Shown here in pieces: positions 22,115 through 30,449 of a stretch of 64,000 bases of DNA; within the stretch, counting starts at the first letter, position 1, and each line of letters starts with the position of its first letter. Location of the stretch: NCBI RefSeq assembly GCF_003026495.1, contig NZ_PYMA01000001.1:248001-312000 (forward strand), read 5' to 3'. The translations under genes and the position numbers were made by a program. The stretch comes from Photobacterium sanctipauli. Lineage in GTDB: Bacteria > Pseudomonadota > Gammaproteobacteria > Enterobacterales > Vibrionaceae. Below the pieces are notes generated by a model, which ran no database searches, was not told where the DNA came from, and saw nothing but the letters and a program-made list of their open reading frames with translations.

Positions 22115-22675
22115 AACGAGTCCTTCTCAATGCTAGTTGAGCAAGCAGTTTAGCATTAAGCCGATCGTAGTTAAATCCGATTCACGGCCTCAAACCGCTG
22201 TCTTTCCCCCCTATATTGCCATTGATAATCCATGGTGCCTGAGGCTAATAATACCCACCAGGATAAGCCATTGGTCTAAGTATTACGCTGGAATAATGGT
22301 TGGCATAATATGCACCTTGGCTGAAAAGAGCGCAGGTTATGCCGCCATCGCTTAAGACACGACAACAAAAGAAAGATTTGAAAGACGCGCAAGATCACAA
22401 CATCAATTACCATCTTTTAAAGAAAAAGCAGAATATCAGACCAGTAACATGGTGGTTGCTGTTCAATTTTCCAGCTAAAGTGCCCATGAATAAGTTCATT
22501 ATTTGATGCAAAGTTATAACTCGATCACACCGCAAATTTCCTGATTGCGAATCTAATCACACGCCTGACATTTCCCTGCTTATTTTCACCTTGATTCATA
22601 TTGAAACTCGCCCCTCTGCCCTTATATCTTAAGCAGGCCACTTGGAAGATTAAGTGGTGTTATTAAGGAGTTTCA
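22115..22675. other. Intergenic region without recognised gene
   Basis: This 561-bp region separates the zinc-ribbon membrane protein from the first RelA/SpoT-like gene. A 72-codon frame starting with TTG at 22137 exists but has no Shine-Dalgarno, mixed composition and no family; I treat it as chance. The promoter of the exported RelA/SpoT-like gene must be in the last 150 bp. Nothing else was identified. Confidence 0.4.
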
Positions 22676-23479
22676 ATGATCTCGAAGTCTTTATTCAGAA
22701 CGTGTTTTGTTCTGCTTTGTATTCTCGGCCGTGGGCCTGTTGCCAATGCAACCATCCCTCAATTTACCGATTCAGATATCGAACATCCTGCACCAACACA
22801 AGATACAAAGAATAAGTTGCAACGCTCGCTCAGCGGTTTGTTCTCGGTCCAAAGCTTTAGGGCCCATAACTTGTATCAACCCCATGACCAATTCGATGAA
22901 CTCTACGCCCAAGCAGAGCCTGCTCAAAAAGAACTGGAACAGCTTCTAACAGAAATTAGCCTTCACTCATCCACGACTCCACAGCTACCCGGCGTAAAAT
23001 CAGAGCAACGAGCCAAAGACAAAATTGCCACCGAGTTGGATGGCCACGTTGAGCACCTTACAGACATGGCTCGCGGTACTTTAATTGCCAAAGACATTCC
23101 TTCGCTTGTTCACGCCTTCGAGCAAATTAGCAAAGAGGCAACCGTGGTTGAGGTTAAAAACCGTTTCAAGCAGCCAGCACCGTCAGGCTATCGTGACCTG
23201 AAACTACTAGTGCAATTGCCACAAACCAACATCATTGCAGAAGTTCAGCTTCACCTAGACAGTATTGCGGCACTTAAAAGTGGCCCTGAACACGTTATCT
23301 ACGAGCAAATTCAACAAACAGAGCGTACAGCCCAAGCTGAGAATAGAGATCTAAACGATATCGAGACGGCACGAATTAGCCAGCTACGCAAACAAACTCA
23401 AGAGATGTACCAGCAGGCCTGGCATCAGTACCTGCAACCAGAGACCGTCGCTCAAACGGCATTAAAACTGGCTAGCTAG
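22676..23479 (+). CDS. Exported RelA/SpoT-fold protein (copy 1)
   Basis: This 267-residue protein starts with a probable signal peptide (MISKSLFRTCFVLLCILG, c-region RGPVANA with an unusual Arg). The body carries a RelA/SpoT-like nucleotidyltransferase domain: Asp130 in LTDMARGTLIA, KNRFKQPAPSGYRDLKLLVQLP (GYRD at 171-174) and Glu189 in IAEVQLHL. In (p)ppGpp synthetases the corresponding Asp and Glu bind the magnesium and act in pyrophosphate transfer, so the catalytic residues look retained. Stringent-response enzymes are cytoplasmic; a signal peptide is atypical. A homologue with 50-60 percent visible identity follows 300 bp downstream. A secreted toxin, periplasmic enzyme or effector is possible. 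Confidence 0.72.
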   Translation: MISKSLFRTCFVLLCILGRGPVANATIPQFTDSDIEHPAPTQDTKNKLQRSLSGLFSVQSFRAHNLYQPHDQFDELYAQAEPAQKELEQLLTEISLHSSTTPQLPGVKSEQRAKDKIATELDGHVEHLTDMARGTLIAKDIPSLVHAFEQISKEATVVEVKNRFKQPAPSGYRDLKLLVQLPQTNIIAEVQLHLDSIAALKSGPEHVIYEQIQQTERTAQAENRDLNDIETARISQLRKQTQEMYQQAWHQYLQPETVAQTALKLAS

Positions 23480-23504
23480 TTTAATCGCCTAACAACCACA
23501 CCAG

Positions 23505-23536
23505 AGGCCCTATTCGAAAGATTAGGGCCTTTTTTC
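23505..23536 (+). terminator. Terminator between the two RelA/SpoT-like genes
   Basis: AGGCCCTA / TAGGGCCT hairpin followed by TTTTTT, 26 bp after the stop codon, indicates that the two paralogues are transcribed separately. Confidence 0.85.
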
Positions 23537-23643
23537 TACTCTATTCATTACTCACTAAGCCCCTCAATCGATACATTCACCGGATTTATGCATTATTTCC
23601 TGCAATTCATCCTGCGTTCAGATAAAACTGGTAATCTGTTCAC

Positions 23644-23665
23644 ATACCCTAAGTTACTTAGGTAT
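23644..23665. repeat. Palindrome related to the Vibrionaceae repeat
   Basis: ATACCCTAAGTTACTTAGGTAT is a short, nearly perfect inverted repeat resembling the TACCCAAG...TTGGGTA elements at 4349 and 3520. It may be a degenerate repeat unit or an operator of the following gene. Confidence 0.35.
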
Positions 23666-23779
23666 AAAAAGTGTAGCTAGCAACACACCTGATACGTCAC
23701 CTTTACTAAGCAAAGCGCTTAGAGATACCGTTTCACGTATAGTACTGGCCTAACCGGCCGGTATGACAGGAGTTGTTCA

Positions 23780-24565
23780 ATGGATATTAAATCTGTACTT
23801 CGCACTGGCTTTATTCTTCTTATGGTGTTTGGTCGAGGCCCGGTTGTAGCTTCGCCAATCACAGATTTCCCAGAGCTAGACTATGAGGTACCGTCTAAGC
23901 AATCTGAAACAAGCAAAAAGACGTTTCAGCGAAGCTTAAGTGGTTTATACAGCATTGATAGTTGGAAGCAGGCTGCACTTCAACAGCCTTATAGTGACTT
24001 TGAATCTATGTACCATGCTGCGCCAGCTGCCCAGCATGAACTGGCTAACCTGATTAATGAAATTAGCTTGGTTACCGAAACAGCATCAGTGGTTCCTCCA
24101 GTAAAAAGTAAGGAGCGCGCTGAAGTAAAAATTAACACTGAGCTAAACGGCCAGGTCGATAAAATTACCGATTTAGCCCGTGCCTCGATTGTGGCAGACG
24201 ACATTCCGAGCTTAGTTCAAGCCTTTGAGCTGATGAACAAAGAAGTGGAAATTGTCGCGATTAAGAACCGCTTTAAGTCACCAACCGAGTCAGGTTACCG
24301 TGACCTTAAGATGCTGGTTCAACTGCCTAAATCAAAGATGATCGCAGAAGTTCAGTTACACCTTTCTGCTATCTCTACCGTTAAAAACGGCGAAGAGCAT
24401 GAGATTTACGAGCAGGTACAGCACATCGAACGTAATGCACTTGCAGAGAAACGTGATATTACCGAGTTTGAAAAAGCCCAGATTGCCAAACTGCGCGCAA
24501 CCTCGAAAAACCTTTATCATGACGCCTGGCAGCAATATTTACAGCCAGTTTCTATCGCAAGCTAA
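23780..24565 (+). CDS. Exported RelA/SpoT-fold protein (copy 2)
   Basis: This 261-residue paralogue of the previous gene keeps the same plan: a signal-peptide-like start (MDIKSVLRTGFILLMVFG, then RGPVVAS), ERAEVKINTEL, Asp131 in ITDLARASIVA, KNRFKSPTESGYRDLKMLVQLP (GYRD 172-175), Glu190 in IAEVQLHL and a shared C-terminal helix pair ending LYHDAWQQYLQP. CAGGAG lies seven bases before the ATG. The two genes were probably made by duplication but each has its own terminator/promoter region. The same GRGPV sequence at the end of both hydrophobic segments suggests a conserved targeting role. Substrate unknown. Confidence 0.72.
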   Translation: MDIKSVLRTGFILLMVFGRGPVVASPITDFPELDYEVPSKQSETSKKTFQRSLSGLYSIDSWKQAALQQPYSDFESMYHAAPAAQHELANLINEISLVTETASVVPPVKSKERAEVKINTELNGQVDKITDLARASIVADDIPSLVQAFELMNKEVEIVAIKNRFKSPTESGYRDLKMLVQLPKSKMIAEVQLHLSAISTVKNGEEHEIYEQVQHIERNALAEKRDITEFEKAQIAKLRATSKNLYHDAWQQYLQPVSIAS

Positions 24566-24709
24566 CAGTTAATCATTCCCCCTTGAGGCTGCAACAGCAT
24601 GAACGTGGCAGCCTCAAACCCCAACACAGCATTACCTAAAACCATTACCTAAGCTTAAACTTAATGTCATAGCGCTTGAAAATGACTGCCGACGACATGA
24701 GGGATAACC

Positions 24710-24985
24710 ATGAGTAACCGCTATCAGCCAATTGACTGTCATCTTTATGACTACTTCGAAATAGCTTGCATGTACCACTATGACGTAAAGCTTGATTTGC
24801 TGGATGACAGTACATTGGAAGGCAAGTGTATTAATACAGAAACCCAGCCCGACAAGTCTGAGTGGTTGATTTTTAAAACCGAATTCCAGTACACCAAAAT
24901 CCGGTTAGACTTCATCACCCGGATGTCTTCTATCACACCCGGCGCAAAGTTTTCGGTGATAGAATGTGAAAAGAGCACCTCGTAA
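24710..24985 (+). CDS. rof: Rho-binding antiterminator
   Basis: This 91-residue protein matches Rof (YaeO), a small SH3-like/Sm-fold inhibitor that binds transcription termination factor Rho and blocks its RNA-binding site. Recognisable blocks are YQPIDCHLYDYFEIACMYHY at the N-terminus, LDLLDDSTLEGKCI, and RLDFITRMSSITPG near the end; E. coli Rof begins YQPINCDDYDNLELAC. A hairpin terminator overlaps its last codons and stop (24969-24997), a compact end that is unusual but common for short genes. Confidence is good because two separate blocks match. Confidence 0.85.
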   Translation: MSNRYQPIDCHLYDYFEIACMYHYDVKLDLLDDSTLEGKCINTETQPDKSEWLIFKTEFQYTKIRLDFITRMSSITPGAKFSVIECEKSTS

Positions 24986-24997
24986 GGTGCTCTTTTT
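24969..24997 (+). terminator. Terminator overlapping rof stop
   Basis: AAAAGAGCACCT / AGGTGCTCTTTT encloses the rof stop codon and ends in TTTTT, so the terminator overlaps the coding sequence. Confidence 0.88.
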
Positions 24998-25036
24998 CGT
25001 GTCATTGCTGTATTAGCGGTGATGAATAGCCATCAC

Positions 25037-26326
25037 TTATTTATGAACCATGATATCCAAAATCTGCACATCTGTTTGCGTCATAGCGCCATTCGCCAGT
25101 GATGCCATGTTACGGATGGTTGCATCGACATCATCACACACAATGCCCTCACAGCCCGTCACACGGATGCCATCAAGCGCCATCAAGGCTGCTTTTAATG
25201 CCGCACTTGCCGACGAGGATACTTTCATTGCACAACTGGTTTTCGCCCCGTCACAAATAATGCCGGTGATATCGCCAATCATGCTGCAAATTGCTGAACT
25301 CACTTGCTTAAAGTTACCCCCCAGCAACCAAGTCATTCCCGCTACAGCACCCATAGAAGCTGTTGTTGCACCACACAACGCTGATAACTTGTTTTGGTAA
25401 CTCTTAATGTAAATAGCCATTAAATGCGACATCATTAGCGCACGTGTCGTTGTTTCAGGATCGGCTTTTACATGCTCAGCCACCACAACCACAGGCATGG
25501 TTGCCGCAATACCTTGGTTACCCGAACCCGAATTACTCATTGCAGGCTTCATGGCGCCATCCATCCGCGCATCAGACGCTGCAGATGTACGACGTAGGAT
25601 ATCGGTCATCAACCCACCAGCTAGCAGGCCACGGTCGACATTGCGCTGGAACGTAGCACCAATTTGCAAACCATACTTACCGGTCAACCCTTCTTGCGAC
25701 AAGGCATCATTTAGCTCGAGCGACTGGTTGATAAAAGCAATATCTTCAAGCGGCGCATGCAAGGCAAAATCATAGATATCCTGCGCCGTCGCTTCTTCAA
25801 AAATATTCACTTTTGCCGGCGCTTGCGCGGCTGGTGCTTTTTGATCTGCAATAAAGCGCGTTTCACCATTTACCTCAATCGATACAACTTCGGTATGGCT
25901 GTCTGCAATCATCACTGTGGCAGTGTTGGTACCGTCCGATACCGTCGCCTTAGCAAATAGGATGTTGCTCACTTCAGCAACGCCAACGTTAACAGAACCT
26001 GCATCTAGCATCGCTTTTGCTGCTTCAACATCAGCTTTAGTGATGCTCTTTAGCACTTCCAAACCAGCTTCAGGCTCACCCGCAAGCGCACCCACTGCAG
26101 CTGCAACAGGCAAACCAACCATACCCGTGCCCGGCACCCCTACACCCATGCCATTTTTCATTAGGTTAGGTGATACAAATGCATCTATTTTTACTGGTTT
26201 ACCCGTAAGCTGCTGAGTCGCAATGGAAGCAGCCAGTGCAACAGAGACAGGCTCTGTACATCCTAAAGCAGGAACAACTTCACGTTTTACCGTCGTAATA
26301 AAATCAGCCCATAGATGCTTTTTCAT
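25037..26326 (-). CDS. cyuA: L-cysteine desulfidase family protein (UPF0597)
   Basis: This 429-residue enzyme belongs to the UPF0597/CyuA (YhaM) family of oxygen-sensitive 4Fe-4S cysteine desulfidases, which convert L-cysteine to pyruvate, ammonia and sulfide. Features include ALGCTEPVSVALAA at the N-terminus, a MKNGMGVGVPGT loop, and conserved cysteines in LSALCGATTASMG, CDGAKTSCAMK and GCEGIVCDD, which fit iron-sulfur ligands. AAAGG precedes the ATG by seven bases. In enterobacteria it is linked to a cysteine transporter and CyuR; here no partner is adjacent. It probably supports anaerobic cysteine use, which fits the other anaerobic gene (nrdDG) only loosely. Confidence 0.88.
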   Translation of the reverse strand: MKKHLWADFITTVKREVVPALGCTEPVSVALAASIATQQLTGKPVKIDAFVSPNLMKNGMGVGVPGTGMVGLPVAAAVGALAGEPEAGLEVLKSITKADVEAAKAMLDAGSVNVGVAEVSNILFAKATVSDGTNTATVMIADSHTEVVSIEVNGETRFIADQKAPAAQAPAKVNIFEEATAQDIYDFALHAPLEDIAFINQSLELNDALSQEGLTGKYGLQIGATFQRNVDRGLLAGGLMTDILRRTSAASDARMDGAMKPAMSNSGSGNQGIAATMPVVVVAEHVKADPETTTRALMMSHLMAIYIKSYQNKLSALCGATTASMGAVAGMTWLLGGNFKQVSSAICSMIGDITGIICDGAKTSCAMKVSSSASAALKAALMALDGIRVTGCEGIVCDDVDATIRNMASLANGAMTQTDVQILDIMVHK

Positions 26327-26675
26327 TGTTATACCTTTGTGCAGAATATTTGGTGTAGGGAAATGGGTTCAAACTATGCTGTCGCACATAGACCCTTCAT
26401 TCTATAAGGATTAATTTACACCTATTCTTGGGGAATGTTTTCCTAATATTTGCTACCAAAAAGACCATAAGTAGAAAAATTTCCCACAAAATAAAGTCAT
26501 GTGGAATTTACAGCCTACCAAATAGTCAAATTTGAAAAGAGAGTATCTGCATTCATTCTATAAAATGCGAAGAAGGGTATAAGAGGGTATAAAGCAGGTA
26601 TAAAAAAGGCGAGATTGAACTCGCCCTCTATGTCTCTATTTTTCCGATGATAAAGCAAGTTTACCGGTGATAATG
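26327..26675. other. Intergenic region with phased GGTATAA repeats
   Basis: This 349-bp region holds the cyuA promoter and the terminator of the NUDIX gene (GGCGAG / CTCGCC, 26608-26625, followed on the minus strand by a T tract). Three GGTATAA units at 26576, 26586 and 26597 stand 10-11 bp apart beside the terminator. No gene was recognised. Confidence 0.5.
26608..26625 (-). terminator. Terminator of NUDIX gene
   Basis: GGCGAG / CTCGCC with a six-base loop lies 50 bp downstream of the minus-strand NUDIX gene; the plus-strand A tract on its left becomes a U tract on the transcript. Confidence 0.75.
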
Positions 26676-27263
26676 CTAGCTCGCGGCTTTCAACGCTGGC
26701 TGGGAAGCGGTCAGCAGCTCTTCAACAATGCGCCTTAGCAAGAAGGTTTCACGTTCAATCGACATGCCCTTTTTCTCACTGTTTGCCATTGTGTGCTCGT
26801 TGTGGGCAATCGCATCGTAGATATTCATCCACACGGGCTTCATGCCGTTTTTCACTTCATAGTCTTCTAGCTTTGTCTCACCCAGTTTTTCATCGATAGT
26901 ACAAACGTAGCAGTAAGACTCCATGTGCATAATATCGAAATCTGGCTTGTACCATGGGCGATATTCTTCATACATACCAAATTCAGTGATGTCACGGATA
27001 TTCTGGGCGCCGGTTTCTTCTTCTAGCTCACGAATCAACCCTTCAACGGCATCTTCACCTTGGTCTATTCCACCACCCGGTAACGTATAGTCATGGTAAC
27101 GCTCTGTATAGAGCATCAAGATATTGTCACCATTTAGGATGATGCCTCGCGCCGCCTTGCGGTGGAACATGGTTCCTTCAAGGTTTTTTAGATCAGGGTG
27201 AACGGTTGATTTCAATAAACGCATGACAAAGGTGGTCTCGTAGCCAGTTTCAAAGCGGTGCAT
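26676..27263 (-). CDS. NUDIX hydrolase
   Basis: This 195-residue cytoplasmic enzyme has the full NUDIX box GGGIDQGEDAVEGLIRELEEETG (roughly residues 60-82; G-x5-E-x7-REL-x-EE-x-G), which binds divalent metal and cleaves nucleoside diphosphate-X compounds. The specificity cannot be read. Candidate starts are 27263 (ATG) and 27224 (ATG in FVMRLL); the latter fits the usual start of the N-terminal beta strand but has a weak ribosome-binding site, and the former places the start nine bases after one arm of a stable hairpin. The gene lies just downstream of mrcB on the same strand. Confidence 0.82.
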   Translation of the reverse strand: MHRFETGYETTFVMRLLKSTVHPDLKNLEGTMFHRKAARGIILNGDNILMLYTERYHDYTLPGGGIDQGEDAVEGLIRELEEETGAQNIRDITEFGMYEEYRPWYKPDFDIMHMESYCYVCTIDEKLGETKLEDYEVKNGMKPVWMNIYDAIAHNEHTMANSEKKGMSIERETFLLRRIVEELLTASQPALKAAS

Positions 27264-27327
27264 TGTATCTATCTGGTCGCCCCCAAGCAAATTTCACCTT
27301 TTGGGCGACCAGCCATGTATCTACTGA

Positions 27328-29673
27328 CTACCAGGTAAATAGCCGTTTAATGAACGTACCGACCTTCTTGGCACAACCTTGCTTTAGCGAGCCTTGAGGG
27401 TCCCATGCGGGTAGGTGAGTCTGGCCAACGCAGCTTTGTGAAAGTACGCCGTATTGGTCGCGGTAATAATCAAACTCAACCACTTGGTTAGGCTTTTTCA
27501 TTACCAGCGGCTCAGGATCGCGGTGCTGAATATAGTCGGCATACAAGCGCAATGGTCCAGAAGAGCCTGTCAGCTTCACTGCCTTGTTATCATCTCGTCC
27601 CATCCATACCGTGACCACCTCACGGCCATCAACACCGACATACCAGCTATCGCGGCCTTTATCAGACGTACCGGTTTTTCCTGCCAAGCGCGACGACGGC
27701 AAGACTGAATTCAAATAACGGCCTGTCCCCTCGGTCACGACTTTTTGCATACCGTACATGGTTAGCCACGCTGCTTGTTCAGATACCGCAGGCGTTGAGA
27801 CCGGTAAGCTTTGGTAAACAATGTTCCCTTGCTTATCAACGACTGCGCCAAGCGCACTCAGCTCACTTCGGTGACCGCCGCTGGCGATGGTTTGGTACAT
27901 TTGGGTTACCTCAACTGGCGTCAAGGTAAACGCCCCAAGCAACATGGATGGCAGCTTTGGCACTTCATCAGGGTTGACGCCAAGCTTCTCCATTGTCTCG
28001 GTTACTTGATCAAGGCCAACCGCCATCCCTAGGTTAACTGTCGGTATGTTGTAAGACTTCGCTAACGCTTGGTATAAAGGCACTTCACCCCGGAATTGGC
28101 GGTCATAGTTGCGAGGTGACCAATTCTCACCATTTTCGCCTTTTAACGTGATCGGCTTATCTTGCAAACTCGTCGCTAACGAAAAGCGCTTTGGCATTTC
28201 GAGCGCAGCCAGATAAATTGCCGGCTTCACCACCGAACCAATCTGCCTTTTTGCATCCAAGGCTCGGTTAAAGCCGTCATAGCCGGTACGTGAGCCTCCG
28301 ACCATGGCACGTATTTCACCGGTCATGCGGTCAGCAACCACCACCGCAGTTTCAAGCTCATCACCGGCATTGGCTTCCAGCTTAGGCACAGTATTTCGAA
28401 CAGACTGCTCCACCATAGCCTGCGAGCGCGGGTCAAGCGTGGTAAACAAACGTAAGCCTTGCCCTGCTTGGTAACCATCCACTTTTTGCTCAAGTTCGCG
28501 CTGCAGCTGGCCGAAGTACGCGGGCTGACGATTGGCAATTTTGCCCTTGGCTTGAATATCTAACGGCTTTTCAATCGCCGCTAAATAGTCGGCTTGCTCC
28601 AAGGTGCCGTTTTCCACCATCAGTTGGAGTACTAGATCGCGGCGTCGCTTAGCTCTTTCTTCATATCGCCACGGGTTGTAATACGAAGGCCCCTTCACCA
28701 AGCCAACCAGTAATGCTTGCTGATCCACCCGAAGTTCGCGCAACGGCAAGCCGAAGTAATAACGGGAGCCTAGCTCAAACCCGTGAACGGCATCTCGACC
28801 ACTTTGTGCCAAGTACACCTGGTTTAAATACGCATCGAGGATCTGGTCTTTGCTGTAGCGATAGTCGATGATTAGCGCCATGTAGGCTTCTTTAAACTTT
28901 CGCCACAAACTACGTTCGCTGGTTAAGAACATGTTTTTCGCCAGCTGCTGGGTCAGGGTACTTCCCCCCTGTACCGTACGGCCCGCTTGCATGTTGGCAA
29001 GAAATGCACGGGCAATGGCCGTAGGCGATACCCCGTCATGCTGGTAGAAATCGCGATCTTCCGTTGCTATCAGCGCATCAATCAGCGGCTGAGGCATTTC
29101 ATCTTTTGGACGATAAATACGCTGCTCTTCCGTTTGCGCTTCCAGCATGCCGAGCAACTTAGGTTCGACCCTCGCAATACCGAGTTCTCGCTGGCTATCG
29201 GCTTCATAAATTCGGCGTATCTTGGAATAATCAAACTCAACCACAAGGTGACGAGCATCTTTCAGTCCATCCCTAAATTCAAACGGACGGCGGATGAACT
29301 CTACCTTCAAACGGCTAGTGGTGTACTCGCCCGCTTTAGTTGGTTTGCCCTCAACCTTGCGATACTTGAGTACTTCCAGCTCATTGATCAGATCTTCATA
29401 GCGGATCACCGCCCCAGGCTGGAGGGTTAGCTCGCGTGCATAGACCACCGAAGGCAGTTGCCATAACTGCCCTTCGAATTTTTCCGTGATTTCTTCGTTA
29501 ATGGTCATGCCCATTTTGACCATGCCCGCCCCGAACAGTAATGTGCCGCCGATTAAGGTATAGGCAACGGCTTTGTAGCGTCGCTTCTTCACCGGTGGTT
29601 GCTGCTCTTGTGATATGGAAGGCTTGCCTGCCTCTTTAGGTTTCGATGAGTTAGGCTTTTGTTGATCGGTCAT
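27328..29673 (-). CDS. mrcB: Penicillin-binding protein 1B
   Basis: This 781-residue bifunctional peptidoglycan synthase has a cytoplasmic basic N-terminus (KKRRY), a single membrane anchor (about 33-55), a UB2H-type regulatory domain (about 75-150), a GT51 glycosyltransferase (ATEDRDFYQHDGVSP with catalytic Glu, QGGSTLTQQLAKN) and a transpeptidase domain (SVVKP nucleophile motif in QIGSVVKP, SYN, and KTGTSDKGRDSW). UB2H points to PBP1B rather than PBP1A; it would be activated by the outer-membrane lipoprotein LpoB. The gene stands alone between a divergent gene and the NUDIX gene. Confidence 0.95.
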   Translation of the reverse strand: MTDQQKPNSSKPKEAGKPSISQEQQPPVKKRRYKAVAYTLIGGTLLFGAGMVKMGMTINEEITEKFEGQLWQLPSVVYARELTLQPGAVIRYEDLINELEVLKYRKVEGKPTKAGEYTTSRLKVEFIRRPFEFRDGLKDARHLVVEFDYSKIRRIYEADSQRELGIARVEPKLLGMLEAQTEEQRIYRPKDEMPQPLIDALIATEDRDFYQHDGVSPTAIARAFLANMQAGRTVQGGSTLTQQLAKNMFLTSERSLWRKFKEAYMALIIDYRYSKDQILDAYLNQVYLAQSGRDAVHGFELGSRYYFGLPLRELRVDQQALLVGLVKGPSYYNPWRYEERAKRRRDLVLQLMVENGTLEQADYLAAIEKPLDIQAKGKIANRQPAYFGQLQRELEQKVDGYQAGQGLRLFTTLDPRSQAMVEQSVRNTVPKLEANAGDELETAVVVADRMTGEIRAMVGGSRTGYDGFNRALDAKRQIGSVVKPAIYLAALEMPKRFSLATSLQDKPITLKGENGENWSPRNYDRQFRGEVPLYQALAKSYNIPTVNLGMAVGLDQVTETMEKLGVNPDEVPKLPSMLLGAFTLTPVEVTQMYQTIASGGHRSELSALGAVVDKQGNIVYQSLPVSTPAVSEQAAWLTMYGMQKVVTEGTGRYLNSVLPSSRLAGKTGTSDKGRDSWYVGVDGREVVTVWMGRDDNKAVKLTGSSGPLRLYADYIQHRDPEPLVMKKPNQVVEFDYYRDQYGVLSQSCVGQTHLPAWDPQGSLKQGCAKKVGTFIKRLFTW

Positions 29674-29901
29674 AATGGTCTTGCTGGTTACGAATTCGTG
29701 CAGACCTTATCCGAACTGCTGCCCTCAGGTGTCATCGTTTTGTCAAACAGGCGCTGGCTTTTATCGGCAAAATCACTCAAAATACGCCCCCTTTTATTGG
29801 GTAATGACAAGACAGAAACGACCGCTTTCTCACAGCAATATCGTGGCTCTGTTTACGTCATTTCCTATGTTGTTAATAAGTCAGATAAAAGCCGAGATAA
29901 A

Positions 29902-30354
29902 ATGGAACGCGATTACAAACTTGAATGCCTACTAACGATGCCACGCCACGAACTGGAAGAGTTTAGCCTGCGCGTTATCGGCCGTATGGTTCCAGAAGAT
30001 GTCATGCAAGAATTGTTTACCTTCGAGCAAGAAGAAGTAGACAGCGAAGAGCGTATGAAGTCGGCGCAATTCGATGCAATGCTACGAATGACAGCCATTG
30101 CCTTGGGTGAAGTCAGTGTGGCGTTCTCAGAATCTGACAATGCGGCGCAAAATACTGAGCGTATGACCCGCTTGATCCTATGGCATTTCTACGCCATGTC
30201 GTTCAATCTTGAAGAGGCCGTCAGCCTAGAGCAACACTGCCAACAGGTGGAAGCGATTCTGACAAAAGCACCCAAAGATGCATTTGGTTGGGTGAAAGTT
30301 CTTACTGACCTGTTGCACAAATACGCCGAGCTTAGCGAGAAGAAAAGCAGCTAG
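29902..30354 (+). CDS. Conserved-type hypothetical protein
   Basis: I do not recognise this 150-residue cytoplasmic, mostly helical acidic protein (MERDYKLECLLTMPRHELEEF..., with EEVDSEERMKSAQFDAMLRM and LILWHFYAMSFNLEEAVSLE). The longer frame starting at 29659 overlaps the mrcB start and looks non-native, so the ATG at 29902, with GAGAT upstream, was chosen; a start nearby is possible. Its stop codon falls within the first copy of a 30-bp tandem duplication (30348-30407). Divergent from mrcB, it likely has its own promoter. Confidence 0.6.
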   Translation: MERDYKLECLLTMPRHELEEFSLRVIGRMVPEDVMQELFTFEQEEVDSEERMKSAQFDAMLRMTAIALGEVSVAFSESDNAAQNTERMTRLILWHFYAMSFNLEEAVSLEQHCQQVEAILTKAPKDAFGWVKVLTDLLHKYAELSEKKSS

Positions 30355-30407
30355 CAGTACTTAAGCTAGAAGCAAAACAGCTAGCAGTACTTGAGCCAGA
30401 AGCAAAA
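30348..30407. repeat. Perfectly spaced 30-bp tandem duplication
   Basis: Two adjacent 30-bp units beginning CAGCTAGCAGTACTT and ending AGAAGCAAAA differ at two positions. The first contains the stop codon of the gene ending at 30354, so the duplication lengthens the 3-prime end rather than the protein. Confidence 0.85.
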
Positions 30408-30435
30408 AAACAGCCAGATAACTCTGGCTGTTTTT
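30407..30435. terminator. Bidirectional terminator
   Basis: AAAACAGCCAGA / TCTGGCTGTTTT hairpin between converging genes, with A and T tracts on both sides. Confidence 0.88.
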
Positions 30436-30449
30436 ATATGTGCAGAAAG

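Noticed and set aside
22137..22355. A 72-codon frame starting with TTG in the region before the first RelA/SpoT-like gene
   Set aside because: No Shine-Dalgarno sequence, mixed composition and no recognisable family; probably a chance frame.
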